64,000 nucleotides of DNA from contig OZ038433.1 in assembly GCA_964036275.1 (NCBI GenBank), positions 14,774,457 through 14,838,456 on the forward strand. Reading direction: 5' to 3'. This document shows positions 1 through 10,812 of this stretch, piece after piece. The notes beneath the pieces were generated by a model. It did not search any database, was not told where the DNA came from, and saw only the letters and a program-made list of their open reading frames with translations. The translations under genes were made by a program, and so were the position numbers. The first letter of the stretch is position 1; each line of letters opens with the position of its first letter. Source of the stretch: Litoditis marina. Taxonomy: Eukaryota > Nematoda > Chromadorea > Rhabditida > Rhabditidae.

Positions 1-124
1 GAAAAATTTTCCATTTCTGCTCTGTTTTGGTTCAAAATGTCTTAACTTATCATGTCACGTTCACATTTTATCTTTTCCATGTACTTTACTAGCAGTATAT
101 ATTGCCCAATTTCTTCACAATCAG

Positions 125-151
125 TAGTAGTAGTAGTAGTAGTAGTAGTAA
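125..151 (+). repeat. TAG trinucleotide microsatellite
   Basis: About nine TAG units in a row, directly visible. No associated gene. Confidence 0.9.
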
Positions 152-388
152 CGTACAAATTACGTACACATACATATTTACCCTTTTTGGGGTTTTTTCA
201 CGTGGCATTTTCTTTTTACTAGTGTATTTCCTGTTTGTTACTTGGTTGTGTGATGTCTGGCTGATAGTTTATCCTGTGTCTATATCACATGTCAGTTGAT
301 CGATAGACGGAACAAGTTGTACATTAATGAGAGAACAAGTCTTTATTCTACTATTATCCACTCTTATATACCAGACATATCATCATAA

Positions 389-518
389 TATACTAGTAAA
401 TTGAGTAGTCACGTGAAGTTAGTATTCTACTAAGAAATTGTGCACATTGTCATTGCACGTTTCTGAGTTCTGCTGTGTTCAACATGTTAACGTGAATATG
501 CAATTGACTACTAGTATA
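389..518. mobile_element. CACGTG-type MITE, copy 1 (full length)
   Basis: About 130 bp with inverted ends: TATACTAGTAAATTGAG... on the left and ...CAATTGACTACTAGTATA on the right, each followed inwards by a TAGTCACGTGAAG-like block. The centre carries the family signature GTCATTGCACGTTTCTGAG. It contains no ORF. The same element recurs at 24962-25093, 43869-44002 and 56117-56249, with partial copies elsewhere. Short length, terminal inverted repeats and absence of coding capacity fit a non-autonomous DNA transposon. No transposase source is visible in the window. Confidence 0.75.
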
Positions 519-1473
519 GTCACGCAAACGTGAACAAACATACAAAAACAACGCATCAACAGCTGTCGATGTGTTGTTTTTGCTTTGAAATACATTTTTT
601 ACTGAAATTGTGTACATTCAATATAGCACTTTCTCGTTGTGTTTTGTGCAATAATAAATTGTTTACTATATCCATAGCTTTCCACCAAATCAAAAAGGGA
701 AAAGTTCCTGTTTAGTGAAGAAAAGTACATTTCCGATGAAGAACAGTACATTTCCGAAACCTGTTTATAATTATAGCGATATTCAATTTTACCCATTTCT
801 CTATATATTTCTAAATTCTCCGTGAAAGCTCTCTCTCTCTCTCTCTCTCTCAGTACAGATTTCACTTTCATAATTCTGCACGGATCAAATTACCCAGCGC
901 GTGGATTTGAAACTTGAAAATTACGATTTCTAAAGATTACGATTATGACAAAATTTTATATGTTAAAATGTATTTGCTTTGAATGACTTGGCGAAAGCGA
1001 ACCAACCCTGTTGTTTTTACCAATATATTCCAAAAACTTCTGTAGGTACACAAATCTATAAAACTGTATTTTGTACAGATAACTCGTCGAACAGCGATTT
1101 ACTATTCTTATTTAACTCCGGTGTTGCGCAACTTACTTCTGCCCCCCCCCCTCCCTCTTCCTTTGTTGTTACATCATCGGACCTTCTATCTACATCAAAA
1201 AAAGCAGCTGTCCAACAAATATACTTCTTGAACATTCTGTTGAACATTCTGCGATTTCACTTCGAGTAATGCTCACCTGATAAGATCTATTTCAATATTT
1301 TGAGTCGAGTTTAGAATAACTCAAAAACGACTTGACTCCCAAACTATCAAGTTTAATGACTCGAATTTCGCGTTCTACTTTCCTTACCTCATGCTCTAAT
1401 TTATGCATATTTTGCTTTCAGTCCGTTTTGGTACCATGTATTTGATTCTATACTATTTTTCCCCAGGGAGACG

Positions 1474-4400
1474 ATGGACGAAGTCCTGGAGTTCAGTGGG
1501 GACATGCCAGAAGAGGATGTGACAATGCAGCTTCTGACGGAAGAAGAACTCCTCGCCAATGAGAACATCACCTCCACCATACTACAAACTACAACTATGG
1601 CTAGTCCAGGTTTGTGATGTGTTGACCTACTTAGCTTAAACACATCCTTTAGATTTCACAGCATAATGAAAACAACAGCAGTTTTTGTATTTGGGTGCAA
1701 TGTGTGTGAAATACAGTTGTATTTCACACACAAGTTTTGCAGATACCACACAAAAAGTTGGAGATACCACAAAACTGAACCTACCAGCGGTTAAAATCTG
1801 CCTATCTCTACTTATTTGCACTTTAAGGGTTTCACCTCAACTGACAGCTTGTCAAAGCTAGGCTGTCACTGCATCTAGTGGTTTTGGAGATTGGGGATAG
1901 AGTATAGAAAACATTTGTTCATATTTGTTATAGTGGACCCTTCCTACTCCCCAAACTACTTTCGAATTGGTTGGCTGAGTGCCAAATGTCTTCTCGCTCT
2001 TCTGGTGCTCATTTTGACGTTGGCTCTCCGGAAAAGAGATTTCCTGAAGGTAAACCTATTTATATCCTACATCTTATTTTTATCGGAAAACTTATTCATA
2101 ACTGAAAGTGATTGATTAATTTAGTATGAAAGGAGTGTCAATAAGAGCATTACAAGAATACTGAATTCTCTTCGCAGTTTTTGGGGTGTGTGCAAATTTC
2201 TAAGCAGTTTGTTACATATTAAAAAACAATTTGAATAAATTCCATTTCTGTGAATGGTTTCTACCATTGAAGAACACAAAATCAAAAACACTTTATTTTC
2301 TTCAAAAAGTCTTTATCCATCATGTAACGGCTGCCAAGTGAATTGATGAAACACTTGCGGTTATAATTCCTCCACCCATCAATAATCCTCCACATTAATC
2401 GCGCGAATATTTAGATAGGATTTTTGATGAAAAAAAAACATTCGGGAAAAGTGTTTTGATGAATTCGTAGTGAACAGAAACATAACAAAGTTGAATTGGG
2501 TTTCAAAAACTTCTGGATGTTAAAAATAAAACTGGAAATTTCACTATCTCATCACGGTAAACGGTTATGAGCAAGTGGAACAGACTATATTCCACTGGCC
2601 TTTTCTCAACGATTTTTTCATTTTCAGGTGTTCGTCCTCTTCCTACTTGTTCCAATTCTTCTCGAATGCGGTTTCGATATTTTCACGGAAATCAAGACGA
2701 GTGCTACGCTTTACGGACAGAAGTGAGTCATACTATTTGAAAATTCTTCAAAACCAGAAGTAAAAAATCAGATACAGGCTCGCTATAGTCTTTTCTTTCG
2801 AGTGAGACTCCGGTATGATCGCATAACTCTTAAAAATTTTGAAACGAAGAACATGAACCAATTATGCTGTTTTCCAATAGTTTGCTAATTTTTTACATCT
2901 CCCTTTGTGCACTTATATTCATTTCCACATTCTCAGAGAACAGGTCTGGTCATACTACCCGGGAAAGAACTATAATACGACACTTCAAGACCTTCAGCAG
3001 TAAGTTTAGCTCCCGGTTCTAACTACGTATTCAATATTTTAACTATGCCGATTCGCAAGTATTTTAAATTAAAAAAATTCATGACAAAATGAAACATAAA
3101 AATGGACCTGCTGAGAAGGTATCAAGGAACGACTCAAACCGGAACAGTTGATGTTCAAGACAAATATAGAATAAAGTTCCCAATAAAACAACAATAAATG
3201 TCTACAAACGGTCTGATAATTTCAGTGAAGCTATTCCCGTTTACGAGCAAATTCTCAACTACTACACTACATACAACATTTACACGTGAGTGGACAAAAT
3301 ATTAAAATAATTCTTTATCAGAATTTTTTTCTGATAGTGATTTCGTAGCATGCCGACACTGACACCAGAGTAAGACTTTCGAAATGAAGTCGATCTTCAC
3401 AAATTGTATTCAACAATTTTTTTCAAATCAAAGTTTTGAACAGTTATAGACAAATTCATTTTATATTATGTTTCCAGTCGGTTGGACTACTTTCCCCTCA
3501 CTTCTTATATCCTCGGGGACTTTATCTTCTGGAGTACTCTTTTCTCTTCGTTGGTTGCCTTTTTCTTCTCCCACAAGGCCATCACGAAACCGGAGGAAAT
3601 CAGTTACATCAAATATTTGTGAGTTTTTCGAATAGGATTAGGTAGGGTTGTTAGAATTGGAATTGGAATTGGAATTGGAATTGATAGTATTGAGATAATC
3701 ATCCAAAAGAATTGCAATTCCAATTCTTTTGGTCTGTCGAAAAGAATTGGAATTGCAATTCCAATTCTTTTGTATTTCGAAAATAGTTGGAATTGCAATT
3801 CCAATTCTTTTGTATGTCAAAAAATTTCTGGAATTGCAATTCCAATTCTTTTGTATATCAAAACAACTGGAATTGGAATTGGAATTGACTTGATTTTCTC
3901 CCAGAATTTATTCAGAATGTATTTACAATTCCATGCTGCTTTTCCTTGTTCATTACTAAATTACCATTGTTCCTTATGTCTCTTGTTCAATGGAACCAAA
4001 GTGAACATTGTTTATCTTCGTTTTTTGAAGAAAAAAAACTGACATGAAGTTGGAAACACAGTCAATTCCAATCAATTCCGATGGAATTGGAATTGAAAAT
4101 CTGAGATTTCGAGGAATTGATAAGAATTGGAATTGGAATTGAGCAGTTTTTGAATATCCAAAAGAATGGGAATTGGAATTGAGTGGTTTTGAGAATTGCA
4201 AAAGAATTGGAATTGGAATTGAGTGGTTTTCGAGAATGGAAAAAGAATTGGAATTGGAATTGAGTGGTTTTTGTGAAACGAAAAAGAATTGGAATTGGAA
4301 TTGACTTGATTTTTGGAATTGATTAACAACCCTAGGATTAGGTGATCGGGGATTTCGCACCAGCCTTCGGTAGAGCGATAGACAATGTTCGGAAATAAAA

Positions 4401-6047
4401 ATAAGAATGAAAATATTTATTGAACCGTGGAGCTTGAAGTGTTGTATGAAAAGTGTTTCGACATCACATTTTAATCTAGTCTTCGAGTAGTTTACAGCTT
4501 GAGTTTTGAAACCGGCCATTGAAGTTAAAAACTGTCGGATCAACAAAAATAATAATACAAGTAATACTAACGCCACAACATGAAGAGAAAAAGTGAGTGT
4601 ACCCAATTGTCGCTCCTGCTACACGTTGAACGTGACCTTTTTTATTGAATCTTTTTCACACACACTTTATAAATCTAGATGTGTTCAATCCCATCCCCGA
4701 TTTCAGTTGGTGTTACATCAAAGTACAAATCTTCCCCATCCTCCTCACTCTACTAGATACCCTGATTTCTCTGTTCAAACTTCCCGCCGAAGTCCAAGTA
4801 CCTGCTACAGCTCTCACGAGAATTATCGCCTGTCTCGTTGCTTTCACCCTCATCACACAGGCTTTCATGGTAAGCATGAACGACCGTAATTTGGATTGTA
4901 GTTTGACCTACAAAGAATAAAAACTGCAACTGAAGTTCAGCTAGACCGAACTACATACCTACGAACTACGAAATCGTTTGAAGAAATCTGAGTTTTGGTT
5001 TGAACTCTATAAGACAGCAGAAATATTCCACTATACCTGAATAACAAAGGATCGTGATACAGACACTGTGAAACATAACATTATGAAAATATTTTGTTTT
5101 GCTCTACCTGAACTCTAACAACAGTTATTTATGAAATTAACACTTCAATCATTAACTTTGTTTAAGACGATTATATTCAATAAAATTAAATAAACTGCAA
5201 TTTTCAGTCTCTGGTCGTATTCTGTGTCCGTAGAGACGAGTACACCAAGTCGTCTCCCTACGACCAAGTCCGCAACTCGAAATGGAGACTTTTCTGGTTC
5301 ATCATCTTCCAAATTGTCGTTCAGGCACTGAATGCGCCATATATAGGTGAGTTGTGATGGAAGTATGAATTTGTATCAATCCCCCCTCCCCCCTTCTACT
5401 TTTCAGCCATAAAAACTAACACTTTCGGCCAAGAACTTAAAGAATAATTATTAAGATTAGTGTCTGTAGTCATAGTTTTCATGAAACATAGTTCAAAACC
5501 GTTTTTACGTCATTGCTTAACTCTAGTATACTCGGAACATGAATCTCGAAACATTGTACTGTGTCTCATCACGGAAACAAGTGCATCGTAGGTAAATGTG
5601 GTTCGAAAACGATTCAGTAAACTCAAAAGATGAACACAGCAAAGCTGTGAACAAAAAACAGAGCACGTGACGAAAAGTTAGTACGTGTGAATAACAACGA
5701 AACGTGAAAACCTCTTGGGAGAAAATCAAAACTTAAAATCTTGGGAGAAAAAAGCAAAGAGTTTTTACTCTGTTATAAGCATAAATGTGCTTAAAAGGAT
5801 AATAAAACTAGAAATAAATAAATTATTTCCTCCAGTCTGGTCCGGTCTCTCTCTGACGGAAGACTTCTCTCGTCTCTTTGGGATTCCCATCAGTATTCCG
5901 TTGTCTCTCGCGTCTGACGCCCTCCACCTCCACCTCTCTCTCTTCCTCCTGAGACCCTTCGTTTTCCTACTATCTACCATCCTCTTTCTAGCCCCCTATC
6001 GAAGGAAGTTCACACGATCATTCTGTCCCTGTTGTATCAGGGATTGA
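1474..6047 (+). CDS. Gene A: seven-transmembrane protein, tandem family member 1
   Basis: Nine exons: 1474-1609, 1934-2049, 2628-2722, 2937-2999, 3226-3285, 3478-3618, 4707-4869, 5208-5346, 5836-6047. They join in frame to 374 residues. An acceptor AG at 1466, 7 nt before the ATG, fits trans-splicing. The N-terminus (about 1-58) is hydrophilic with a glycosylation site NIT (N31). Seven hydrophobic segments follow near residues 60-77, 86-104, 163-186, 212-228, 240-266, 286-303 and 343-362, giving an N-out/C-in receptor-like topology. Family hallmarks are RKRDFLK before TM2, SHKAITKP after TM3, VRRDE after TM5 and APYRRKF at the end of TM7, then a Cys-rich tail CPCCIRD (possible palmitoylation). 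Exons 4 and 5 lengthen the TM2-TM3 loop and are absent from paralogs B, D and E. Intron 6 carries an AATTGG minisatellite. Function unknown; a nematode serpentine (chemoreceptor-like) protein is an inference from topology and tandem expansion. Confidence 0.85.
3645..4325. repeat. AATTGG minisatellite in intron 6 of gene A
   Basis: Two blocks (about 3645-3890 and 4070-4325) made of GGAATT hexamers grouped into 40-55 bp units. In the left block the units contain the palindrome GGAATTGCAATTCC followed by CTTTTGTATNTC. In the right block the units read mostly in one direction, with GAGTGGTTTT spacers. The open frames across it (IPIPIP, NSNSNS) are repeat translations, not genes. Confidence 0.9.
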
Positions 6048-6440
6048 AAATCAATATGTATCTAATGCATTACACGCTATCTAACTCAGAACAAAAAAAA
6101 ATAGTACTTGCCAAATTGGTTTAAACATAGTTTTTTTTTAAATTTTCAATTATTAGTGAAAATGAGAAAAAATGAATTTGCATAATACTCCTTTGTGAGA
6201 CATTTTTTTCCCGAAGATTCGTTCTAATCAGGTTCACTTCACATTTTGTTTCATCTATTTTAACACATTTCATTAAACGTTATAGGAATTCATAGAAAGA
6301 GAGGGTTATTTACCAAATATTGCCATTTCCATATGTGATATATTTTTTTTCGTTTTGATGTTCATGTGTACTATGTGCCAAATGTGTTATGAAAATATAA
6401 TTATACATTCTCAATTGTTTTCTATTTGTACCAATTTGGA
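6048..6440. other. 3' flank of gene A with conserved family blocks
   Basis: No gene. Just after the stop is a block (ATCAATATGTATCTAATGCA) matched after the stops of B, C and D. A second block near 6308-6345 (ACCAAATATTGCCATTT followed by ATATGTGATATA) recurs downstream of C and D, with weaker forms after B and E. These may be 3' UTR elements or simply duplicated flank. Confidence 0.5.
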
Positions 6441-6444
6441 CAAT

Positions 6445-7860
6445 AACCATAGGTAATTCTAGGACACCGCTAAGACACTGGTAGAACGGTAGTAATCGTT
6501 AAACTGTGGTGATACGGTAGTAAACGTCCCGTGATTCAGTGGTAAACTTCTGTTAACGTTAAATTACGGTTACTACCAGTAAATCAGTGATGAATCTCGA
6601 GTAACCACAGAACTTAATTATACATCTGATACCATATCAGATACCTATATTAGATACGGACGTCGGCTATAGATTGGTCGGCAGGCTTCAACTTACTTTT
6701 GGTTTAATTACCCAAGCTCACCTCTAGTAAGAGCTTAGTACTCGGTATTTCTCATTCCCACCTCTAGTCTCGCCCCGTGCGGTGACCATTGATTGACCTC
6801 TCAATATGTCAACTTCCCCTCGTCTGCGTTCTAAAACGCTTTCATCAAGAAACTACTCCCACCATTTCAACACCATTCTCAGTGAAATCAAAACTTTATC
6901 TCAAAAGTTTGATTCATTGACCACCAATATTCCTACTATTATCCGTGAAGAGCTGCAATTACGTTCCGACAAGAAGTGCATCGCCATTTATGGACTACCA
7001 GAGGACTCCAATGCAGTTGATAAGGTGAACCAAGTTCTTTCTCTAGCCTCTCTTACTACCTCTGACTACACCATTTTACACCGTTTGGGAAAGCCTCGCC
7101 TCGATGGCTCATCTCGTCCTTTGAAAGTCAAAATTCACACTGCTATTCCTCGTCTCATCGATTTGTCTACCGCTATGAAAGCTGATCCATTGATGTCTAC
7201 TTTTCATGTACGGAAGTTCGAACGTTCGGAACAACGAAGGGCCGGATTCCTTGCTCGCCAGGAACGCCGTCGACAAGATGCCATGCCCACCGTTCTTTCC
7301 GCTGAACCCGAACCAACCGCAACACCCAGTATGGAAACTGATGAACAACCCGAAGCTGAGTCAACCTTACCTGTTGAGGTACCTAGATCTATTTGTGATG
7401 TTTCTGAGACAGTAACAACTGTCGAACGTGCCGTTTGGACCTATGACCATGACGTATACATTGAGAGAATTCGGGCCCTTCATGAAAGCCACCGTCCTGT
7501 TTATGAAATGTACGATATTTTTCTCGGTTTACATCCAATAGACCAGCCACTCATTTCTGACAAGTATTTTGAAATGTATAAGTTCCGTCTTCACCTTCCA
7601 AAATAATGTTCTGATTCTATAAATCGATCTATTCACGTGTTTTTCATGCCTATTTCCCTCGTTGTATCTAGACTATGTACTTTGATCTCACGGACAAAGT
7701 CTCTCTTATTAATGTTGAGTCATTCTCTGCATATCTTTTCTTTTACTTCTCTCTTTTCTATGTCTCTGGAAAGTACTTGCGATGTATTTGTTCCGTTGCA
7801 CAAATATGTGTATAAATCAATTCAATTCAATTTGAGTACTAGGTACTAGGTACTAAAGAT
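6445..7860 (+). mobile_element. LINE-like relic carrying only an ORF1
   Basis: A unit whose approximate limits are set by a non-coding 5' region (6445-6805), one ORF (6806-7606) and a 3' region ending in a short tandem GTACTAG repeat (about 7838-7856). No reverse transcriptase or endonuclease frame is present. The terminal block near 7755-7833 (GAAAGTACTTGCGATGTA...) is closely matched at 27912-27980, where the sequence before it differs, as expected of 3' ends shared by a retroposon family. Boundaries and class are inferred. Confidence 0.55.
6806..7606 (+). CDS. Non-LTR retrotransposon ORF1-like protein
   Basis: An uninterrupted 266-residue single-exon frame, in contrast to the many-exon host genes. 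Residues about 15-50 are a coiled-coil-like amphipathic segment (LSEIKTLSQKFDSL). Residues about 58-130 have the pattern CIAIYGLPED...RLGKPRLDGSSRPLKVKI, which resembles the RNA-binding region of ORF1 proteins from LINEs. KFERSEQRRAGFLARQERRR follows at about 136-155, then an acidic/Pro-Thr-rich linker. In known LINEs this product is a nucleic-acid-binding chaperone acting with ORF2. No ORF2 is seen here, so the copy is non-autonomous. It has no stop or frameshift, which suggests recent insertion or retained function. A domesticated host gene is possible but less likely. Confidence 0.6.
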   Translation: MSTSPRLRSKTLSSRNYSHHFNTILSEIKTLSQKFDSLTTNIPTIIREELQLRSDKKCIAIYGLPEDSNAVDKVNQVLSLASLTTSDYTILHRLGKPRLDGSSRPLKVKIHTAIPRLIDLSTAMKADPLMSTFHVRKFERSEQRRAGFLARQERRRQDAMPTVLSAEPEPTATPSMETDEQPEAESTLPVEVPRSICDVSETVTTVERAVWTYDHDVYIERIRALHESHRPVYEMYDIFLGLHPIDQPLISDKYFEMYKFRLHLPK

Positions 7861-8820
7861 GCCATAAAACGAGAATTAAACGTTGTTTTCGAAAAAAATA
7901 ATTTTTTATTGTTTTATCTTGATTTTTTTTCAATAACCAGAGGCAGTGGACAGCGTATGCATCCCCTCAATCTATTTGTAGTTTGATATCTTTGATGTTG
8001 GGTCGGATTTTGCAAATTTTGATGTTCACCGAATCAAAGTAAAACAAAATTGTGCGCATTTCCTATCTTCTACACTTTCACTCTCTCGGCTTTTGCACTA
8101 AGTGCGCATTGAAGAGAAAATGATAGAATTCAATTGATGGAATGCACTCAATTTAACTGAAGGTGTAGGGAGTACAGGGTATGACCTAATCCTATTTATA
8201 GTTTGATCGGAATAAACGCTCTTTGAGGTTTGGGCACACAAACAGTGGGAGCGAAGTACAAACATTGCATCCGAAGGACCGAACCCTCTAGTGCATGTTC
8301 GAATCATATTGGTAAGTGGAAACGGCCTGCATTAGCAATAGCCATCCCCACTCATATTCGAATCATTTGTGGTTTGATTTTTCAGTTTTTTGTCAAATTT
8401 CCCAAATTATGTTGTTTACAGGGATCAAGCCACTGCAAAGATATGGTTTCTCCCTATATTTTTACATTTTCGGCTTATGCACCATGTGCGCATTGATTAT
8501 AAAATGACTGGCACGCTATTAGTGGTTGGAACGCACATTAACATAGGCCCAATAATGGCGTGTTTTCAGTCACACTACGAATATACAGTGACTCTGTCGA
8601 GATCAAACTGAAACTAAGATTTTCACAGCTCTGACAGGGAGGGCGGCATGGCTGGAACGGTATTGTAGTTTGATCTACCCGCACATACTGACAGTTCTGA
8701 CACTTGACTAGAATACAGTGAGATGCAACTACAAACACTTCACCATGAACATCAAACAACGTAAAAACGTTTGTTTCACCCATCTATAAAGCATATAATA
8801 TCATACTTCTTGTTTAGAGT
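7861..8820. other. Repeat-derived spacer
   Basis: No gene. It contains degenerate copies of one unit: GTGCGCATTGAAGAGAAAATG near 8102 resembles GTGCGCATTGATTATAAAATG near 8488, and a GGTTGGAACGCAC segment recurs near 8525 and 9230. Two copies of the TGTAGTTTGAT motif occur near 7978 and 8665. Confidence 0.4.
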
Positions 8821-9017
8821 TATTGTCGTCGCCAACGGAGAGGCGGGAGGGTACTGTAAATCTCACTTTCCGTTGTGTACGCACACAAGTATTCGATTTC
8901 GAAGCTTGCTCATTATGTGCCTCAATAGCGCAGTGGTTTGCGCCCTGCTACGAAACTTCTGCTCACAGGTTCGATTCCGACAAGAGACAGAAATTTATAA
9001 ATTTGGCATCCACCATA
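8821..9017 (+). mobile_element. tRNA-derived SINE-like element, copy 1
   Basis: About 197 bp, beginning with a TATTGTCGTCGCCAACGG-like end and ending in TTTGGCATCCACCATA. The middle is tRNA-like, with an A box TAGCGCAGTGG (8926-8936) and a B box GGTTCGATTCC (8968-8978) about 31 bp apart, the layout of a polymerase III internal promoter. The 5' part (GGCGGGAGGGTACTGTA...) is non-tRNA and shared by all copies. The copy abuts a hairpin repeat at 9028-9124. Confidence 0.75.
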
Positions 9018-9027
9018 AAGAAGGACG

Positions 9028-9124
9028 ATTATGTGGTCCAATCCCAACGCTTCCGTCCTTTAAACTGCAATACATTTTCCAATTACAGTTCAAAGGACCG
9101 TTGACCCGGGATCGGTCCACATAA
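9028..9124. repeat. Hairpin repeat (GTGGTCCAATCC type), copy 1
   Basis: Inverted ends TTATGTGGTCCAATCC and GGATCGGTCCACATAA enclose CCTTTAAACTGCAAT and its near-complement. Other copies lie at 27345-27486 and 33538-33652. Short, non-coding and palindromic, hence MITE-like. Confidence 0.75.
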
Positions 9125-9424
9125 GCATCCTACATTAACAGTTTTGAAAACCAACTGAAATAGAATCTTTATTGCATCCCTTCCTCGATCTTAACTATGG
9201 CCGCTGAAAATGACAGATTTCTATTACTGGTTGGAACGCACTTTACCATTGCTTTTTTGCAGGGCGCAGTTTCAGAGGCGCTATTCACAGCGATACCAAC
9301 CTACATACGAAATGTTTCGGGGGCGGGGCTTTGGTTCGTTTTTTACCATTGCCGTCGATACACAACAACGGCCCGGCACGTAGCACAGATTGCCCTTTTC
9401 TTCGTTTCATTGAACACTCTCCAT

Positions 9425-9770
9425 TTCCTTTCTCTTTCTCTCTCTCTCTCTATCTCTCTCTCTCTCTTTCTTTTTCTCTCTCCCTCTTATTTTCTTTTCG
9501 TATTTCTCTGTTGTCTCCCTCTCCTTTTTCTATCTGTCTCTCATGTTCTCTCTCGCTCTTTCCTCCTCATTTTCATTCTATTCATCTCTATTTCTCTATA
9601 TTTTTCTCTATTTCTTCCTATTATGTTCACTTTTCCTCTCTTCTTCTTCTTTTTAGTACCCTCTCTCTCTTTCCTTCCCGATTTCCTTATGTCCATCTCT
9701 ATTATTTCCTCTGTTCTTTTCTCTCTCGTTCTCTCTCTCGCTCTCTCTGCTTCCTGTCCCTCTGTCACTG
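9425..9770. repeat. Imperfect CT-rich tract
   Basis: A pyrimidine-rich stretch of TCTC and CTTT motifs on the plus strand, with few purines. Confidence 0.8.
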
Positions 9771-10262
9771 TTTTTTATTATTTCACATGAATAATTCACG
9801 GTGTGTATTGAAAAACCCCATGTTGCATATTGTTATGAACCTGCCAATAAAATAGGTTCTTTTGTGAGAAATCGCCTCAACTCATATTTTCATTATTTCA
9901 TCTATATAACATGATATATCTTTGAGAATTCGGATAAGTTTATTCTCATACACAAAAAATCATATTCAACTTTTTGGAAATCTACGTTTTTATCGAAGAC
10001 AACTTTTCAACTTTTCATTTTCATTATCTGTTCTTCTCATCTTCTCTATTTGTTTATAAACATCACACTTTCAATCGCTGAAAAACATTTCGCGGGGAGA
10101 ACATTTTTTACAACAAGTCTCATTTCACTGCTTCTCGTCTTTTTCGCTCATGCTTATACTGTTTATATGACGCATTCGTGTATAATGTATTCCACTCATT
10201 GTATCAAATGCTGTTCTCTGAGCCCCAGCTCCCTTACTCCTTAGTCCTATTTGTCACGTGAG

Positions 10263-10362
10263 CAGATTGACTAGTCGCGTGAAGTGACTATTCTAATGAG
10301 AAATCTTTGTCATTGCTCATTTTTGAATTCTGCTGTGTTCAACATGTGACTGTGCAATTGAC
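10263..10362. mobile_element. CACGTG-type MITE, degenerate copy
   Basis: Contains GACTAGTCGCGTGAAGTGA, TTTGTCATTGC, TTCTGCTGTGTTCAACATG and GCAATTGACC in the family order, but the outer ends are lost or mutated. Confidence 0.55.
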
Positions 10363-10404
10363 CTTTTTAAAACTTCCTAGCTGTCTTGCAAAATAGTTGT
10401 CCTC

Positions 10405-10504
10405 TATCCTCTAGGGATTGCCAGTGAGCCAAAATTCCAATAGAACCAGTAATGGTTCTCTCTCTCTCCCTCTCTTCCCCTCTCTCTCTTTCTCTCTCTC
10501 TCTT

Positions 10505-10561
<57 letters not shown>

Positions 10562-10812
10562 AATTTCCAGCCTTTTTGTGAAAAATGGCCTATCCTTCGA
10601 CTAAAGATCATTTCCATAATAATAATAATAATAATAATAATGATTCATTCGAGCATAGAAAAAGCACATGTTCAAGTGACATCTCGTTTTCTTATTGCCA
10701 GCGACAAAAAGACCACACGCAAGCCAAGAATACATTTCATTTCCATCATATCTGCGTCTCATCCTTTTCCGTTCTCTCTCGCTCTCTTTCTAACGCAGAA
10801 AATGGGCGCTAG
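10405..10812 (+). promoter_or_regulatory. Upstream block of gene B shared with gene C
   Basis: Segments CTCTAGGGATTGCCAGTGAG, AATAGAACCAGTAATGGTT, GTGAAAAATGGCCT and ATTTCCATCATATCTGCGTC occur in the same order upstream of gene C (15570-15770). Here they are pushed apart by a CT tract and an AAT run. Preservation in two paralogs suggests a promoter or 5' leader that was duplicated with the gene. Common ancestry alone could also explain it. Confidence 0.35.
10459..10558. repeat. CT microsatellite
   Basis: Nearly pure CT dinucleotide, about 100 bp, within the upstream block of gene B. Confidence 0.9.

Larger units (their letters stand above)
1..1473. other. Spacer upstream of gene A, no gene seen
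   Basis: I see no convincing coding exon here. The stretch holds a TAG trinucleotide run (about 125-151), one copy of the CACGTG-type MITE (389-518) and a short CT tract (about 833-851). The open frames are short and have no recognisable protein character. The right edge, with TTTTTCCCCAG ending at 1466, is the acceptor just before the start codon of gene A, so the promoter of gene A presumably lies in this spacer. Confidence 0.6.

Noticed and set aside
3604..4606. Frames rich in IPIPIP and NSNSNS
   Set aside because: Translations of the AATTGG minisatellite in an intron of gene A.
8926..8978. Possible functional tRNA gene
   Set aside because: A and B boxes are present, but the anticodon stem does not pair and the acceptor stem is poor. 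The same unit is repeated eight times with common non-tRNA flanks, so it is a tRNA-derived element.
9197..9855. Two overlapping Leu/Ser/Phe-rich frames of 174-197 residues
   Set aside because: Low-complexity translation of a pyrimidine tract. Hydrophobicity is a by-product of TTT and CTC codons, not evidence of membrane proteins.
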